This document shows positions 17,595 through 25,922 of a DNA stretch of 64,000 bases, in pieces. The notes under the pieces were generated by a model that made no database searches, was not told the origin of the DNA, and saw only the letters and a list, made by a program, of their open reading frames with translations. A program made the position numbers and the translations under genes. This DNA comes from Bacillus sp. NTK071 (GTDB lineage: Bacteria; Bacillota; Bacilli; Bacillales; Guptibacillaceae), in the NCBI RefSeq assembly GCF_017303315.1, contig NZ_JAFKOI010000002.1:62001-126000 (forward strand), given 5' to 3'. The stretch's first letter is position 1. Each line of letters begins with the position of its first letter.

Positions 17595-18571
17595 TCTTTA
17601 TTAATAATGGCACGTGCAATCATAGCACCATGAAGTCGACCATTCTCTATAAAAATTTCATTCGCATTGTTACCTGCAGCTATAACACCTGCAATGTAAC
17701 AATCCTCTACATTCGTTTCCATTGTTTTCTCATCAAATGTAGGACGCCCACTTTTCTCATCAATTTCAATACCAATCTTAGTGAGGAAAGAATGATCGGG
17801 ATGATAACCGGTCATAGCAAATACAAAATCATTTGGAATGGTTTTTTTCTTTCCATTCACTTCATAATCTATTTCCTTCTCACGGACTTTAATAAGGCTA
17901 GCATTAAATTCCATAGCTACTTTTTTATTTTTTACAAGGGCTTCAAACTCAGGAAGAATCCAAGGTTTAACACTTTTAGAGTAGTCGGCTCCCCTATACA
18001 AAATGGTAACTCTTGCTCCTGCCTTCTCAAGCTCTAAAGCAGCATCCACTGCAGAATTTTTTCCACCAATTACCGCAATATCTTGGTCAAAGTAAGGGTG
18101 AGGCTCTTTAAAATAATGTAAAACTTTATCCAGATCTTCTCCAGGAATCCCCATATAGTTAGGGCTGTCGTAATAACCAGTTGCGATGATTAGACGCTTT
18201 GCATGATAAGTTATTTTTTTAGATTCGTGAATTTTCTCTGTATGAATCACAAATCCGTCTTCTTCTTTCTTAATTAGATTAGCTTTTTCAAATGAATGAA
18301 TCCGAAGATCCTTGCGCTTTGCTACGTCCCTGTAATAAGCCAGTGCTTGATTTCGTTTTGGCTTTCGTTCTTCAATAATAAAAGGAACATCACCAATTTC
18401 TAACTTTTCACTTGAACTAAAGAACGTTTGATGCGTTGGGTAATGATAAATTGCATTGACGATATTGCCTTTTTCAATTAGTAATGGGTCATAACCCTCA
18501 TTCATTAATTCAATCGCTGCTGACATGCCACACGGCCCAGCACCAATAATCACTACTTGTTCTTCTCTCAT
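17576..18571 (-). CDS. ypdA: Bacillithiol disulfide reductase (YpdA)
   Basis: FAD/NADPH enzyme that reduces bacillithiol disulfide in Firmicutes. It has two dinucleotide-binding motifs, GAGPCG at residues 10-15 and GGKNSAVDAA further in, and is 331 residues long. A GTG three codons upstream overlaps GGGAG, so the ATG eight bases after it is chosen. Presence of this enzyme implies the host makes bacillithiol. The last codons form part of the shared terminator. Confidence 0.9.
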   Translation of the reverse strand: MREEQVVIIGAGPCGMSAAIELMNEGYDPLLIEKGNIVNAIYHYPTHQTFFSSSEKLEIGDVPFIIEERKPKRNQALAYYRDVAKRKDLRIHSFEKANLIKKEEDGFVIHTEKIHESKKITYHAKRLIIATGYYDSPNYMGIPGEDLDKVLHYFKEPHPYFDQDIAVIGGKNSAVDAALELEKAGARVTILYRGADYSKSVKPWILPEFEALVKNKKVAMEFNASLIKVREKEIDYEVNGKKKTIPNDFVFAMTGYHPDHSFLTKIGIEIDEKSGRPTFDEKTMETNVEDCYIAGVIAAGNNANEIFIENGRLHGAMIARAIINKEKKPTD

Positions 18572-18687
18572 TTTACTCACTCCCGAACCTATCCATAAAA
18601 ACTACAATTTCTATTCTCATTGTACGCATTGTAAAAGAAAAATTCCCTACCTGAATGATAGGGAATTTTCATCGGTTTAGCAACTAT

Positions 18688-19968
18688 TTAAATCCAGCCT
18701 CTAAATCGAGATGCTTCTGCCATTTTGCGAACTCCAACCATATAAGCAGAAAGTCTCATATCAACGCGACGAGTTTCTGAAGTACGATAGATTGAATTGA
18801 AAGCGTTAACCATCACTTTTTCAAGCTTTGCTTCCACTTCTTCTTCTGTCCAATAGTAACCTTGATTGTTTTGAACCCATTCGAAGTATGATACTGTCAC
18901 TCCTCCTGAGCTTGCAAGTACGTCAGGTACAAGAAGAATTCCACGTTCAGTTAAAATTTTGGTAGCCTCAATGGTTGTTGGACCATTAGCCGCTTCCACA
19001 ACGATACTTGCTTTAATTTGGTGCGCATTCTCTTCTGTAATCTGATTCTCAATCGCAGCTGGAACGAGAATATCACAATCAAGCTCAAGAAGTTCCTGGT
19101 TCGTGATTGTCTCTTTAAAGAGTTTCGTTACCGTTCCAAAGCTATCACGTCGATCTAATAAATAATCAATATCGAGACCCTCTGGGTCATGAAGGGCTCC
19201 ATATGCATCAGAAATACCTACGATTTTCGCTCCAGCGTCGTGCATAAACTTGGCAAGGAAGCTACCAGCATTTCCAAAGCCTTGAATAACAACGCGAGCG
19301 CCCTCTATCTTTATATCCTTCTTCTTGGCTGCTTCACGGATACATATAGTTACGCCTTTTGCTGTAGCTGATTCTCTTCCATGAGAACCGCCTAATACAA
19401 GTGGTTTACCTGTGATGAATCCTGGAGAATCAAATTCACGAATTCGACTATATTCATCCATCATCCACGCCATAATTTGAGAATTCGTAAAAACATCTGG
19501 AGCTGGAATATCTTTTGTAGGACCAACGATTTGACTAATCGCTCGTACATAACCACGACTTAAGCGTTCAAGTTCTCTAAACGACATTTCACGCGGATCA
19601 CAAACAATCCCACCTTTACCTCCACCATAGGGAAGATCGACGATGCCTGCTTTTAAACTCATCCATACTGAAAGAGCTTTAACTTCTGTTTCAGTTACAT
19701 CCGGATGGAAACGTACGCCACCTTTGGTTGGTCCAACTGAATCATTATGCTGAGCGCGATAGCCTGTAAAAATTTTGGTAGATCCATCATCCATACGAAT
19801 TGGAATACGGACTGTCATTAACCTCATTGGTTCTTTTAATAATTCATATACTTCACTTGGATAACCTAATTTATCAAGCGCTTCATGAATGACCGATTGT
19901 GTCGACTCTAATACGTTCCGTTTTTTCTTCTTTCCTTGTCCATTATCTGTTTCGTTTTTGTCGACCAT
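18688..19968 (-). CDS. gudB: NAD-dependent glutamate dehydrogenase
   Basis: Oxidatively deaminates glutamate to 2-oxoglutarate and ammonia in the GudB/RocG catabolic role. The substrate-binding stretch DLPYGGGKGGI, the catalytic aspartate region PAPDVFTNSQ and the cofactor motif GFGNAGS are intact. The active-site region KALSVWMSLKAG shows no three-residue duplication like the one that inactivates gudB in laboratory B. subtilis. At 426 residues it is full length. The start ATG is after GGGAGG; an earlier ATG lies in the ribosome site. RocG versus GudB cannot be decided by eye. Confidence 0.93.
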   Translation of the reverse strand: MVDKNETDNGQGKKKKRNVLESTQSVIHEALDKLGYPSEVYELLKEPMRLMTVRIPIRMDDGSTKIFTGYRAQHNDSVGPTKGGVRFHPDVTETEVKALSVWMSLKAGIVDLPYGGGKGGIVCDPREMSFRELERLSRGYVRAISQIVGPTKDIPAPDVFTNSQIMAWMMDEYSRIREFDSPGFITGKPLVLGGSHGRESATAKGVTICIREAAKKKDIKIEGARVVIQGFGNAGSFLAKFMHDAGAKIVGISDAYGALHDPEGLDIDYLLDRRDSFGTVTKLFKETITNQELLELDCDILVPAAIENQITEENAHQIKASIVVEAANGPTTIEATKILTERGILLVPDVLASSGGVTVSYFEWVQNNQGYYWTEEEVEAKLEKVMVNAFNSIYRTSETRRVDMRLSAYMVGVRKMAEASRFRGWI

Positions 19969-20107
19969 TGATTTACCTCCCATTACTGTGCACTTACTTG
20001 GTTGTTTTTAGATCGAAAGCCTTACAATTCTGGCCCTGCTTGCAATTGCATATTGGATATTTTCTTAATTTGTTTATAGAATATTCTTTGCTCTGCTTTC
20101 AAAACAT

Positions 20108-20113
20108 AGTATA
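20108..20113 (-). promoter_or_regulatory. -10 box of gudB promoter
   Basis: A TATACT hexamer on the minus strand about 140 bases before the gudB start. No good -35 is visible, which may point to an activated promoter. Confidence 0.4.
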
Positions 20114-20176
20114 CACGTTTCGCTAAACGATGAGAAGGCATTCCGGGTACATTTATGCAATTTGTTCCGCATAAAA

Positions 20177-20190
20177 TGAAAACGCTTACT
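20177..20190. promoter_or_regulatory. Candidate cre site (CcpA) upstream of gudB
   Basis: TGAAAACGCTTACT matches the catabolite-response consensus TGNAARCGNWWWCA at 13 of 14 positions. It lies roughly 65-80 bases upstream of the gudB -10 box. Repression by CcpA would fit a glutamate-degrading enzyme. Confidence 0.5.
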
Positions 20191-20223
20191 AGCGAAGTGC
20201 ACCTAATTACGAATTAAAACGAA

Positions 20224-20245
20224 GACCTCACATCTTTGTGAGGTC
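20224..20245 (-). terminator. ddl terminator
   Basis: An 8-bp stem GACCTCAC / GTGAGGTC with a 6-base loop after the ddl stop, followed by TTCGTTTTAATT. The T-run is imperfect. Confidence 0.6.
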
Positions 20246-20251
20246 AAACGT

Positions 20252-21169
20252 TTACTTTTTCTTTAAACCTAGTTGAATAAGATGCTCAATCATTTGCTCA
20301 TAAGAATAACCAACTTCTTTGGCTGCATCAGGATATAAACTAGTAGGCGTCATGCCCGGCAAAGTGTTAACTTCTAGAAAAACGGGTTCTGTTCCATCTT
20401 TGGGAACGATATAATCTACCCTTGAGTAGGTTTCACATCCAAGTAGTTCATGAGCAATTACAGACTGATGTTGAATCATCTTGGTGTAGGTCTGAGAAAT
20501 GCGAGCAGGTACAATATGCTCACTACCACCCTCCGCATATTTTGACTCATAGTCATAGTATGCATTTTTAGGAACGATTTCTACTACAGGTAAGGATTGG
20601 ACATTGCCCTTTTCTCCCATAACTGCAACGGTTACCTCTGTTCCTGAAATAAACTCCTCTAGTATGACAGTGTTATCAAAGCGAAATGCTTCTTCAATTC
20701 CTCTGTTAAGCTCTTCTTCATTTTGAGCAATGGTTAACCCTATAGTGGAACCTTCACTGTTTGGTTTAACTACAACTGGAAAACCAAATGGCAAATCAAC
20801 AGAATGATTATCATCTGATTTATACAATACAAGATCTTTAGCAAGTCTGATACCTGAGTCCTTTAGGACCTTTTTACTTTTCGCTTTATCCATCGCAACC
20901 GCTGACCCGAGGACACCTGATCCTACGTATGGAATTTGTAGCATATCAAGAAGTCCTTGAATACGCCCATCCTCTCCATATTTTCCGTGGAGTCCAATAA
21001 ACACAATATCAACGTCTAATTCCATGACCTCTGTTAATCGTTCTGGGTGAAAATCTAATCCGATCACTTCATGACCATTCTCTTTAAGAGCTTTCACAAT
21101 TCCTTTTCCACTGGATAGTGACACTTCTCTTTCTGCAGATGTGCCTCCATAAAGTACTCCTACTTTCAT
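20252..21169 (-). CDS. ddl: D-alanine--D-alanine ligase
   Basis: ATP-grasp enzyme joining two D-alanines for peptidoglycan precursor. It has the N-terminal GGTSAEREVSLSSG (substrate Glu in SAEREVS), the glycine-rich GSTIGL loop and the C-terminal metal/phosphate region EVNTLPGMTPTSLYP. The 305-residue length is normal. AGGAGG precedes the ATG. It stands between gudB and a divergent deacetylase gene; in B. subtilis ddl is elsewhere. Confidence 0.96.
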   Translation of the reverse strand: MKVGVLYGGTSAEREVSLSSGKGIVKALKENGHEVIGLDFHPERLTEVMELDVDIVFIGLHGKYGEDGRIQGLLDMLQIPYVGSGVLGSAVAMDKAKSKKVLKDSGIRLAKDLVLYKSDDNHSVDLPFGFPVVVKPNSEGSTIGLTIAQNEEELNRGIEEAFRFDNTVILEEFISGTEVTVAVMGEKGNVQSLPVVEIVPKNAYYDYESKYAEGGSEHIVPARISQTYTKMIQHQSVIAHELLGCETYSRVDYIVPKDGTEPVFLEVNTLPGMTPTSLYPDAAKEVGYSYEQMIEHLIQLGLKKK

Positions 21170-21307
21170 TATCTATACCTCCTGGGCTGCTTTTATGTAA
21201 GTCATTATATTCGATTGTTATAGGTGTGGAACTTACCAAAACTTCTCTTATCATACCATGTTTTTAATTAGCTATGTAATCTCTTTACCCACCTCCAAAC
21301 AATATTA

Positions 21308-21338
21308 TTGGTAAAGAGTGATCAACCTTCGTTATACT
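21308..21338 (+). promoter_or_regulatory. Possible promoter of the PIG-L gene
   Basis: TTGGTA, a 19-base spacer, then TATACT, ending about 30 bases before the start codon. The spacing is long. Confidence 0.4.
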
Positions 21339-21370
21339 AGCACTACTCTTACTATGAAAGGAAATGTCCT

Positions 21371-22087
21371 ATGTCAAGAACCATTATGTTTATATTCGCA
21401 CACCCTGATGATGAATCATTTACATCAGGTGGCACATTATTAGAATTAGCGAAACAAAAGGATACGAAAACAGTGCTTTACAGTGCAACACCTGGTGATG
21501 CAGGAAAATGCGGTGAACCACCTTTATGTACACCTGAAAACCTTGCATCGGTCCGGAGAAAAGAATTAGAGACAGCTGCTAACTTGCTTCGTATAGACCA
21601 ACTAATTATTGATAACTTTAAAGATGGTAAGTTAAATGAATTACCTTCTGGCGTTCTAAAAAATGAAGTACTTAAGCAAATTCATGTTGTTAAACCCGAA
21701 GCAGTCGTTACATTCCCACCACATGGACTATCTGGCCATCCTGACCATAAAGCCATTCAACAAGCTACTCTAGAAGCAGTACAAGATTCTTCATCTGGTG
21801 TTAAAGAACTATATTATACAACTTTCCCTCAATCACTAGCTAATGAAACTGGGAATCCCGCATTCTCCGATCCTGATGAGTCGATTTCTTTAATTAAATC
21901 ATTTTCGCAAGATCATATGAATAAGATAAAAGAAGCGCTTCTTGCTCACCAAACACAGCATTTGTCTGTAGAACGTGTTTTCCCAACTATTATTCAAGAT
22001 ACAGCGTTTATGAAGTTTAATAATAAAGAGTACTTTATCCGTGCATGGCAGCACCCACAGTACAAATCAGACCCACTTCTCAACTAA
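21371..22087 (+). CDS. PIG-L/LmbE family deacetylase
   Basis: Zinc-dependent N-deacetylase family. The metal and catalytic residues are His11, Asp13, Asp14 in AHPDDE, and His126 in GHPDHKA (residues 122-128). The 238-residue length is typical. Members include the bacillithiol enzymes BshB1/BshB2, but the body of this sequence does not resemble B. subtilis YojG closely enough for me to claim that. The gene stands alone and ends at a bidirectional terminator shared with mecB. Confidence 0.8.
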   Translation: MSRTIMFIFAHPDDESFTSGGTLLELAKQKDTKTVLYSATPGDAGKCGEPPLCTPENLASVRRKELETAANLLRIDQLIIDNFKDGKLNELPSGVLKNEVLKQIHVVKPEAVVTFPPHGLSGHPDHKAIQQATLEAVQDSSSGVKELYYTTFPQSLANETGNPAFSDPDESISLIKSFSQDHMNKIKEALLAHQTQHLSVERVFPTIIQDTAFMKFNNKEYFIRAWQHPQYKSDPLLN

Positions 22088-22092
22088 CGAAC

Positions 22093-22116
22093 AAAACCTC
22101 CCAATTGGGAGGTTTT
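22093..22116. terminator. Bidirectional terminator, PIG-L gene and mecB
   Basis: A 24-base perfect palindrome AAAACCTCCCAA / TTGGGAGGTTTT, followed by T-rich sequence on the plus strand and entered by mecB from the other side. Confidence 0.85.
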
Positions 22117-22706
22117 TATTTAAAATACTTATTTAACTGCTCTATTGCAGTTGAGTCCATCAAAGTTTTTCCGTACTCTATTACTCGATAGCTTGTTATC
22201 GTAGACGGATTTCCATATTCTGCAAGAAGTGCAATGAGTGAATCTAATTCATACTCCGCGAATTCTTCTTCATCGAACTTCATATAGAAATGATTCTGGA
22301 ACGAGTAAAGAGTGCCTCCAAAAATCCCAACGTTAATTAACATTTTAGACAGTCCAATAACATCCTCTAATGAAGCAAATTCATAAAACACTTCATCGCT
22401 TTCATCAAGAGTTACCTGCATTTCGATATAATCTTCGCTGTAGTCGTCTTCAAAGTCATTCTCATTTGAGCCTTTCGTCACAATGACCACCATTCCCTGT
22501 GCAGGTAGTGAGAATACCTCTACAGCGATAGGACCATCCACTTTGAAACCAAGCTCGTCATCAGCTTCCATGATCATTTCACGAAAAAGCCTGTGAACTT
22601 TTGGTACGTCCTGCCAGAGCTCTTCTTTCGTAATTCCCCGTTCGTTTAAATCGTCATAAGTTAGAAAAATCTTTATTTTGTCGTAAGTTAAACGTTCAAG
22701 ACGCAT
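22116..22706 (-). CDS. mecB: Adaptor protein MecA/MecB family (YpbH)
   Basis: Adaptor that delivers substrates to the ClpC protease. The 196-residue protein starts MRLERLTYDKIKIFLTYDDL and carries EVFSLPAQGMVVIVTK and a long acidic linker, then a C-terminal ClpC-binding domain ending TLMDSTAIEQLNKYF. The N-terminus matches B. subtilis YpbH (MecB) more than MecA, and position among ypb genes agrees. GGGGGGAA precedes the ATG. Confidence 0.88.
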   Translation of the reverse strand: MRLERLTYDKIKIFLTYDDLNERGITKEELWQDVPKVHRLFREMIMEADDELGFKVDGPIAVEVFSLPAQGMVVIVTKGSNENDFEDDYSEDYIEMQVTLDESDEVFYEFASLEDVIGLSKMLINVGIFGGTLYSFQNHFYMKFDEEEFAEYELDSLIALLAEYGNPSTITSYRVIEYGKTLMDSTAIEQLNKYFK

Positions 22707-22845
22707 CTAATTCCCCCCTACCGTCTGTCACCCGCAAATCCTTTATTCATACTATATGTGATTACGCAGAGTTGGTTCTTGGTTGACATTATTGTTCTAG
22801 TTTACACCGATTAGGGAAGCTTAGACAAGTCAGGACACCTGTCCA

Positions 22846-23763
22846 TTAATACGTTAATTTCTGAAGCTTATCTTTAATCCATATATCCCATTCATCTCTT
22901 GTATTTCCAACACAAAAGGAATCATATGTTTGTCTTTTTTCTTTATCAACATAAGAAATAGCAGTTCCACCAATCCCAACTGTCAACTCAGGGAACCTTT
23001 GGTCTAGTGTGTCAACGAAGTCTAAGCACCTAGGTAGATTTTTCATAAGTGTACAGGATAGGAATAGAATTTTAGGATCCGTATCCTCGACAATTACCTG
23101 AATATCTGATTCAGGAATACTCGATCCTAGGTAGATCACTTCAAATCCTTTTCTTCTTAAATAAAGAGTAAAGATTAACAACCCTAGCTCATGATACTCC
23201 CCAGGCGAACAAACCGCCATTACTTTCGGGAGATAGCCATCTACAGGAAGCGTATGAAAGATCATACCTATTCTCGAACGTAAAAATGCACTAGTAAAAT
23301 GCTCATGAGCAATTGTGATTTTTCCATCTTCCCATAAATCCCCCACTCGTACGAGGAGCTTAGCAAGAATATCGTGAACTACTTTATCAATGCTAAATAC
23401 AGAAAAAGCTTGATTTAACAATTCCTGTGCTTTGCTTTCATCGAATGCGAGAAGTGCTTCAAGAATTTCATCAGCGAGCAATTGTGCTCGATCTTGTCCT
23501 ATACCGAGATCTATACTTTGTGAATCGGAAGGTGTATGACCACTTTCAAGCAACTCAACAGCCTGACTTATGGTAAACCCCTGTTCTGTTTTTTGAACAA
23601 GCCATTTTAAGATAGACATATGTTCTTCTGAGTAGAGACGATGACCGGCTTCATTACGAATAGGAGAAATAATATTATAACGCCTTTCCCATGCCCTTAA
23701 GGTCCCCGGTTGTATACCCAGTTTTTTCGAGACCGCTTTAATATTATATTTACCTTCAGACAT
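22846..23763 (-). CDS. MerR-family regulator with cobalamin-binding domain (CarH/LitR-like)
   Basis: A 305-residue regulator. Residues 6-75 are a MerR winged helix with recognition residues TLRAWERRYNIISPIRNEAG. Residues about 95-170 form a B12-binding helical bundle with Trp144 and Glu154-His155 (the Wx9EH signature). Residues 178-300 are a B12-binding Rossmann fold with Glu189-x-His191-xx-Gly194. These match CarH, the coenzyme-B12 photoreceptor repressor, as I remember its motifs. The residue after the Trp is Glu145, where T. thermophilus CarH has the His that binds cobalt after light exposure. Start is the ATG after AGAGGGG. No carotenoid or photolyase gene is adjacent, so its targets are unknown. 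Confidence 0.85.
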   Translation of the reverse strand: MSEGKYNIKAVSKKLGIQPGTLRAWERRYNIISPIRNEAGHRLYSEEHMSILKWLVQKTEQGFTISQAVELLESGHTPSDSQSIDLGIGQDRAQLLADEILEALLAFDESKAQELLNQAFSVFSIDKVVHDILAKLLVRVGDLWEDGKITIAHEHFTSAFLRSRIGMIFHTLPVDGYLPKVMAVCSPGEYHELGLLIFTLYLRRKGFEVIYLGSSIPESDIQVIVEDTDPKILFLSCTLMKNLPRCLDFVDTLDQRFPELTVGIGGTAISYVDKEKRQTYDSFCVGNTRDEWDIWIKDKLQKLTY

Positions 23764-23800
23764 AGTAATCTTCCCCTCTAATACTGCCTTTATCACACCT

Positions 23801-23830
23801 AGTATAAAGGGTGAATGAGGTTTGTGTAAA
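23801..23830 (-). promoter_or_regulatory. Promoter of the CarH-like regulator
   Basis: TTTACA, 18 bases, TATACT on the minus strand, about 40 bases before the start. TTATACA and TTTACACA repeats nine bases apart overlap the -35, which could be an operator for self-repression. Confidence 0.6.
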
Positions 23831-23863
23831 CTTTGTATAAGTATTTAATATAAATAATTGAAT

Positions 23864-24622
23864 TTATTTCCTTTTTAATATAAAAATATGTGTTTCAGCA
23901 GGCGCCATTAGCCTTAACGGCAAGGTAGTAGTTCCATAACCATTACTAATAACTACTGTCGTTCCGTTTACTTGCTTGGTTCCTCCTTTTTCACGAATTC
24001 CCCAACCTAACAGACGAATTTGACCTCCATGTGTGTGTCCTGAGAGAATCAGTTGTATCTCGTTATTCTCAGGAAGATCATGTTGTACATCGGGATTATG
24101 ACTTATGAGGATTTTTGTATGTTCATTTGCTGCATCTAGTGCTTGCTCAAGAGAAGCATTCTCTGTAGACAAATCATCAATCCCTAGAAAGTTAATCGCT
24201 TCGTTGTTTTTAACGATTTTAGCAGCGTCGTTTTTTAAGATCTTTATATGATTTTCAAGAAGAATTTTTTCAAGTGTTTCTGGATTCTCTTCATAGTCAT
24301 TATTACCCCATACGAAATAGCACGGGGCAAGTTTACTTAACTGCTCGAGATTTTCGTTTACTTTCTCAAATGAAACCCCTTTTTCCATCACGTCTCCACC
24401 TATAACGACAGCATCAACGTTGTTCTTCACCTTACTCAGAATACGTTTAGAAATTAATCGGTTATGCAAATCAGATATAAAAAAGATTCGATAGGAATCG
24501 AAACTTTTTGGTAAATCTTTAATTTGAAGTTCTTGTGTTACAACTCTATTAAGATGTGCTTCAATCCACATGTAGCCCAGTAGCAATAAGCCTACTACAA
24601 CCAACCCAATAAAATAAATCAT
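23864..24622 (-). CDS. ypbG: Metallophosphoesterase (YpbG)
   Basis: A calcineurin-like phosphoesterase with a membrane anchor at residues 2-20. The metal motifs are in order: Asp51-Leu-His53, Gly-Gly-Asp77, Gly-Asn-Asn-Asp109, a His in ILISHNPD, and GHTHGGQ near the end. This set is complete, so it should be active. It faces outward or sits at the membrane, and the substrate is unknown. It overlaps the upstream hypothetical membrane protein by four bases (ATGA), so the two are coupled. Position matches B. subtilis ypbG. Confidence 0.88.
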   Translation of the reverse strand: MIYFIGLVVVGLLLLGYMWIEAHLNRVVTQELQIKDLPKSFDSYRIFFISDLHNRLISKRILSKVKNNVDAVVIGGDVMEKGVSFEKVNENLEQLSKLAPCYFVWGNNDYEENPETLEKILLENHIKILKNDAAKIVKNNEAINFLGIDDLSTENASLEQALDAANEHTKILISHNPDVQHDLPENNEIQLILSGHTHGGQIRLLGWGIREKGGTKQVNGTTVVISNGYGTTTLPLRLMAPAETHIFILKRK

Positions 24623-25017
24623 GCTTCATTACTCCTTCGGAATCTTTTCACCGCTTTCGCAGCACTTACATCAGCTGATAATCCACCATATATAAAAGCC
24701 ATAACAAGCGACGAAAGAGATAACCACTTATTATTTTGAAACAATATCCAGTATACTCCAATTAGTGAACTTACCTCAATGATGAAAACTCTAAGATGAA
24801 CACTGTTTTGAAGAGAGAATGATATAAAACCTTCAACATGTTCCTTAATGATTCTTGCAACTAAAAGAAAACCTATTAAAAAACAAATAGCTCCTAATCC
24901 ATACCGAGCACTGTTTAACATCATATCTGTGAACGTAATGCTATTTAACTTCAAGTTACTTTCTGCAAGATAGATAAAGCTCAAGACTCCAGCTAACCTA
25001 AATAGACGAATTATCAT
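24619..25017 (-). CDS. Hypothetical membrane protein
   Basis: A 132-residue protein I do not recognise. It is hydrophobic, with about four membrane segments, and ends in a basic tail AAKAVKRFRRSNEA. The ATG follows GGGGGG, which is buried in a stable hairpin. It overlaps ypbG by four bases and so is probably made together with that phosphoesterase. A membrane partner for YpbG is a guess from this coupling only. Confidence 0.6.
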   Translation of the reverse strand: MIIRLFRLAGVLSFIYLAESNLKLNSITFTDMMLNSARYGLGAICFLIGFLLVARIIKEHVEGFISFSLQNSVHLRVFIIEVSSLIGVYWILFQNNKWLSLSSLVMAFIYGGLSADVSAAKAVKRFRRSNEA

Positions 25018-25021
25018 AAGC

Positions 25022-25061
25022 AAAACCCCCCACTCTAACGTATGTAAGAGTAGGAGGTTTT
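25022..25061 (-). promoter_or_regulatory. Hairpin sequestering the ribosome site of the 24619 gene
   Basis: A 15-bp stem with two G-U pairs (AAAACCTCCTACTCT against AGAGTGGGGGGTTTT) and a 10-base loop, on the minus strand. Its right arm contains the GGGGGG ribosome site of the next gene. It also resembles a terminator (GGGGTTTT), but the T-run is only four. Either attenuation or translational control is possible. Confidence 0.6.
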
Positions 25062-25076
25062 ATGGGTAAGAAGCGA

Positions 25077-25712
25077 TTAAACTTCTTTAATATCCAACAC
25101 TTTGAAACCATTCTGTTCCAGCTTTGCGATAAATTGATCCAGGTTTTCGCTTTTTTCTATTTTCATAACTATTCTTCTAACGTTCTGATTGCTTTCATCA
25201 AATGTTGAAAGCGAAATAATATTTTCATGAAACTTTTTTGCGATTTTCGCAAGCCTTGCGATTCTTCCTTCTGTTTCAGAAGAAGCAAATGCAATTCGTA
25301 TACCTGGCTTTCGCATCCCAAAAGCACTTTGAAATTGATCAAGAATATCAGACCTTGTAATGATTCCTATAAAGTTCTGGTTATCATCTACAACAGCAAT
25401 GAGTGGCGCATTCTTTGCAAGTAGAAGTGTTGTTTCAAACACTGCCTCTTGATCTACAGTGACATCTTTTTGGTAAGCGATATCTCCAGCACTTGTTTCA
25501 TTAAGAAACTTTTCTTTATCCGTTACATCACTTTTAAAATATGCTTTATAAATACGATTAAAGGTAACGATGCCTACATATTTATTTCCTTTGATAACTG
25601 GAACACCATCAATTTCACGCTCTTTAAGCAGTTGGAGTGTTTCACTTAACTTTGTGTCATCATTCACATAAACCGTTTCTCGAATTGTTTTCATTGCACT
25701 ACGTACATACAC
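25077..25712 (-). CDS. Tandem CBS-domain protein with C-terminal ACT-like region
   Basis: A 211-residue cytosolic protein. Two CBS motifs (about residues 1-60 and 70-125, with VPVIKGNKYVGIVT and NFIGIITRSDILDQF) are followed by a domain starting RPGIRIAFASSETEGRIARL-like sequence that resembles an ACT domain, as in AcuB-type proteins. CBS pairs usually bind adenosine nucleotides; the ligand here is unknown. The start is the second GTG, eight bases after GAGG, since the first lies in the ribosome site. The hairpin to its right may end this transcript. Confidence 0.7.
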   Translation of the reverse strand: MYVRSAMKTIRETVYVNDDTKLSETLQLLKEREIDGVPVIKGNKYVGIVTFNRIYKAYFKSDVTDKEKFLNETSAGDIAYQKDVTVDQEAVFETTLLLAKNAPLIAVVDDNQNFIGIITRSDILDQFQSAFGMRKPGIRIAFASSETEGRIARLAKIAKKFHENIISLSTFDESNQNVRRIVMKIEKSENLDQFIAKLEQNGFKVLDIKEV

Positions 25713-25837
25713 AACTATCACCTCTTTGTAAGATCACTACACTTAATTAATACCACAATTCAAGAATAATATCCTTCAAAAACCTAAATTCACACAAAAT
25801 CGGGCTAACATTTCCGTAAATTGGGCTTTTTAATTTC

Positions 25838-25866
25838 TTGAAGATTCAGTCTTTTTAATGTAAAAT
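25838..25866 (+). promoter_or_regulatory. Sigma-A promoter of the 71-codon gene
   Basis: TTGAAG, 17 bases, TAAAAT, ending about 55 bases before the start codon. Confidence 0.6.
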
Positions 25867-25922
25867 AAAAGTATAACCAGACCGAATGGGACGGATACCA
25901 AATAAACGGAGATGATGGATCA

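Noticed and set aside
17546-18037. 163-codon plus-strand frame opposite the ypdA 3' end
   Set aside because: It is antisense to conserved YpdA sequence, starts inside a terminator hairpin and is rich in Ile, Phe, Asn and Cys in a way typical of shadow frames.
18688-19968. 9-bp duplication inactivating gudB as in laboratory B. subtilis
   Set aside because: The active-site region reads straight through without a repeated triplet of residues, so the enzyme should be active.
21371-22087. Calling the PIG-L protein BshB2 of bacillithiol synthesis
   Set aside because: Catalytic motifs match the family but the body differs from YojG as I remember it; only the family call is kept.
22831-22844. GGACACCTGTCC near-palindrome at the end of the CarH-like gene
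   Set aside because: A 5-bp stem with a 2-base loop and no T-run; too weak for a terminator and not at a promoter.
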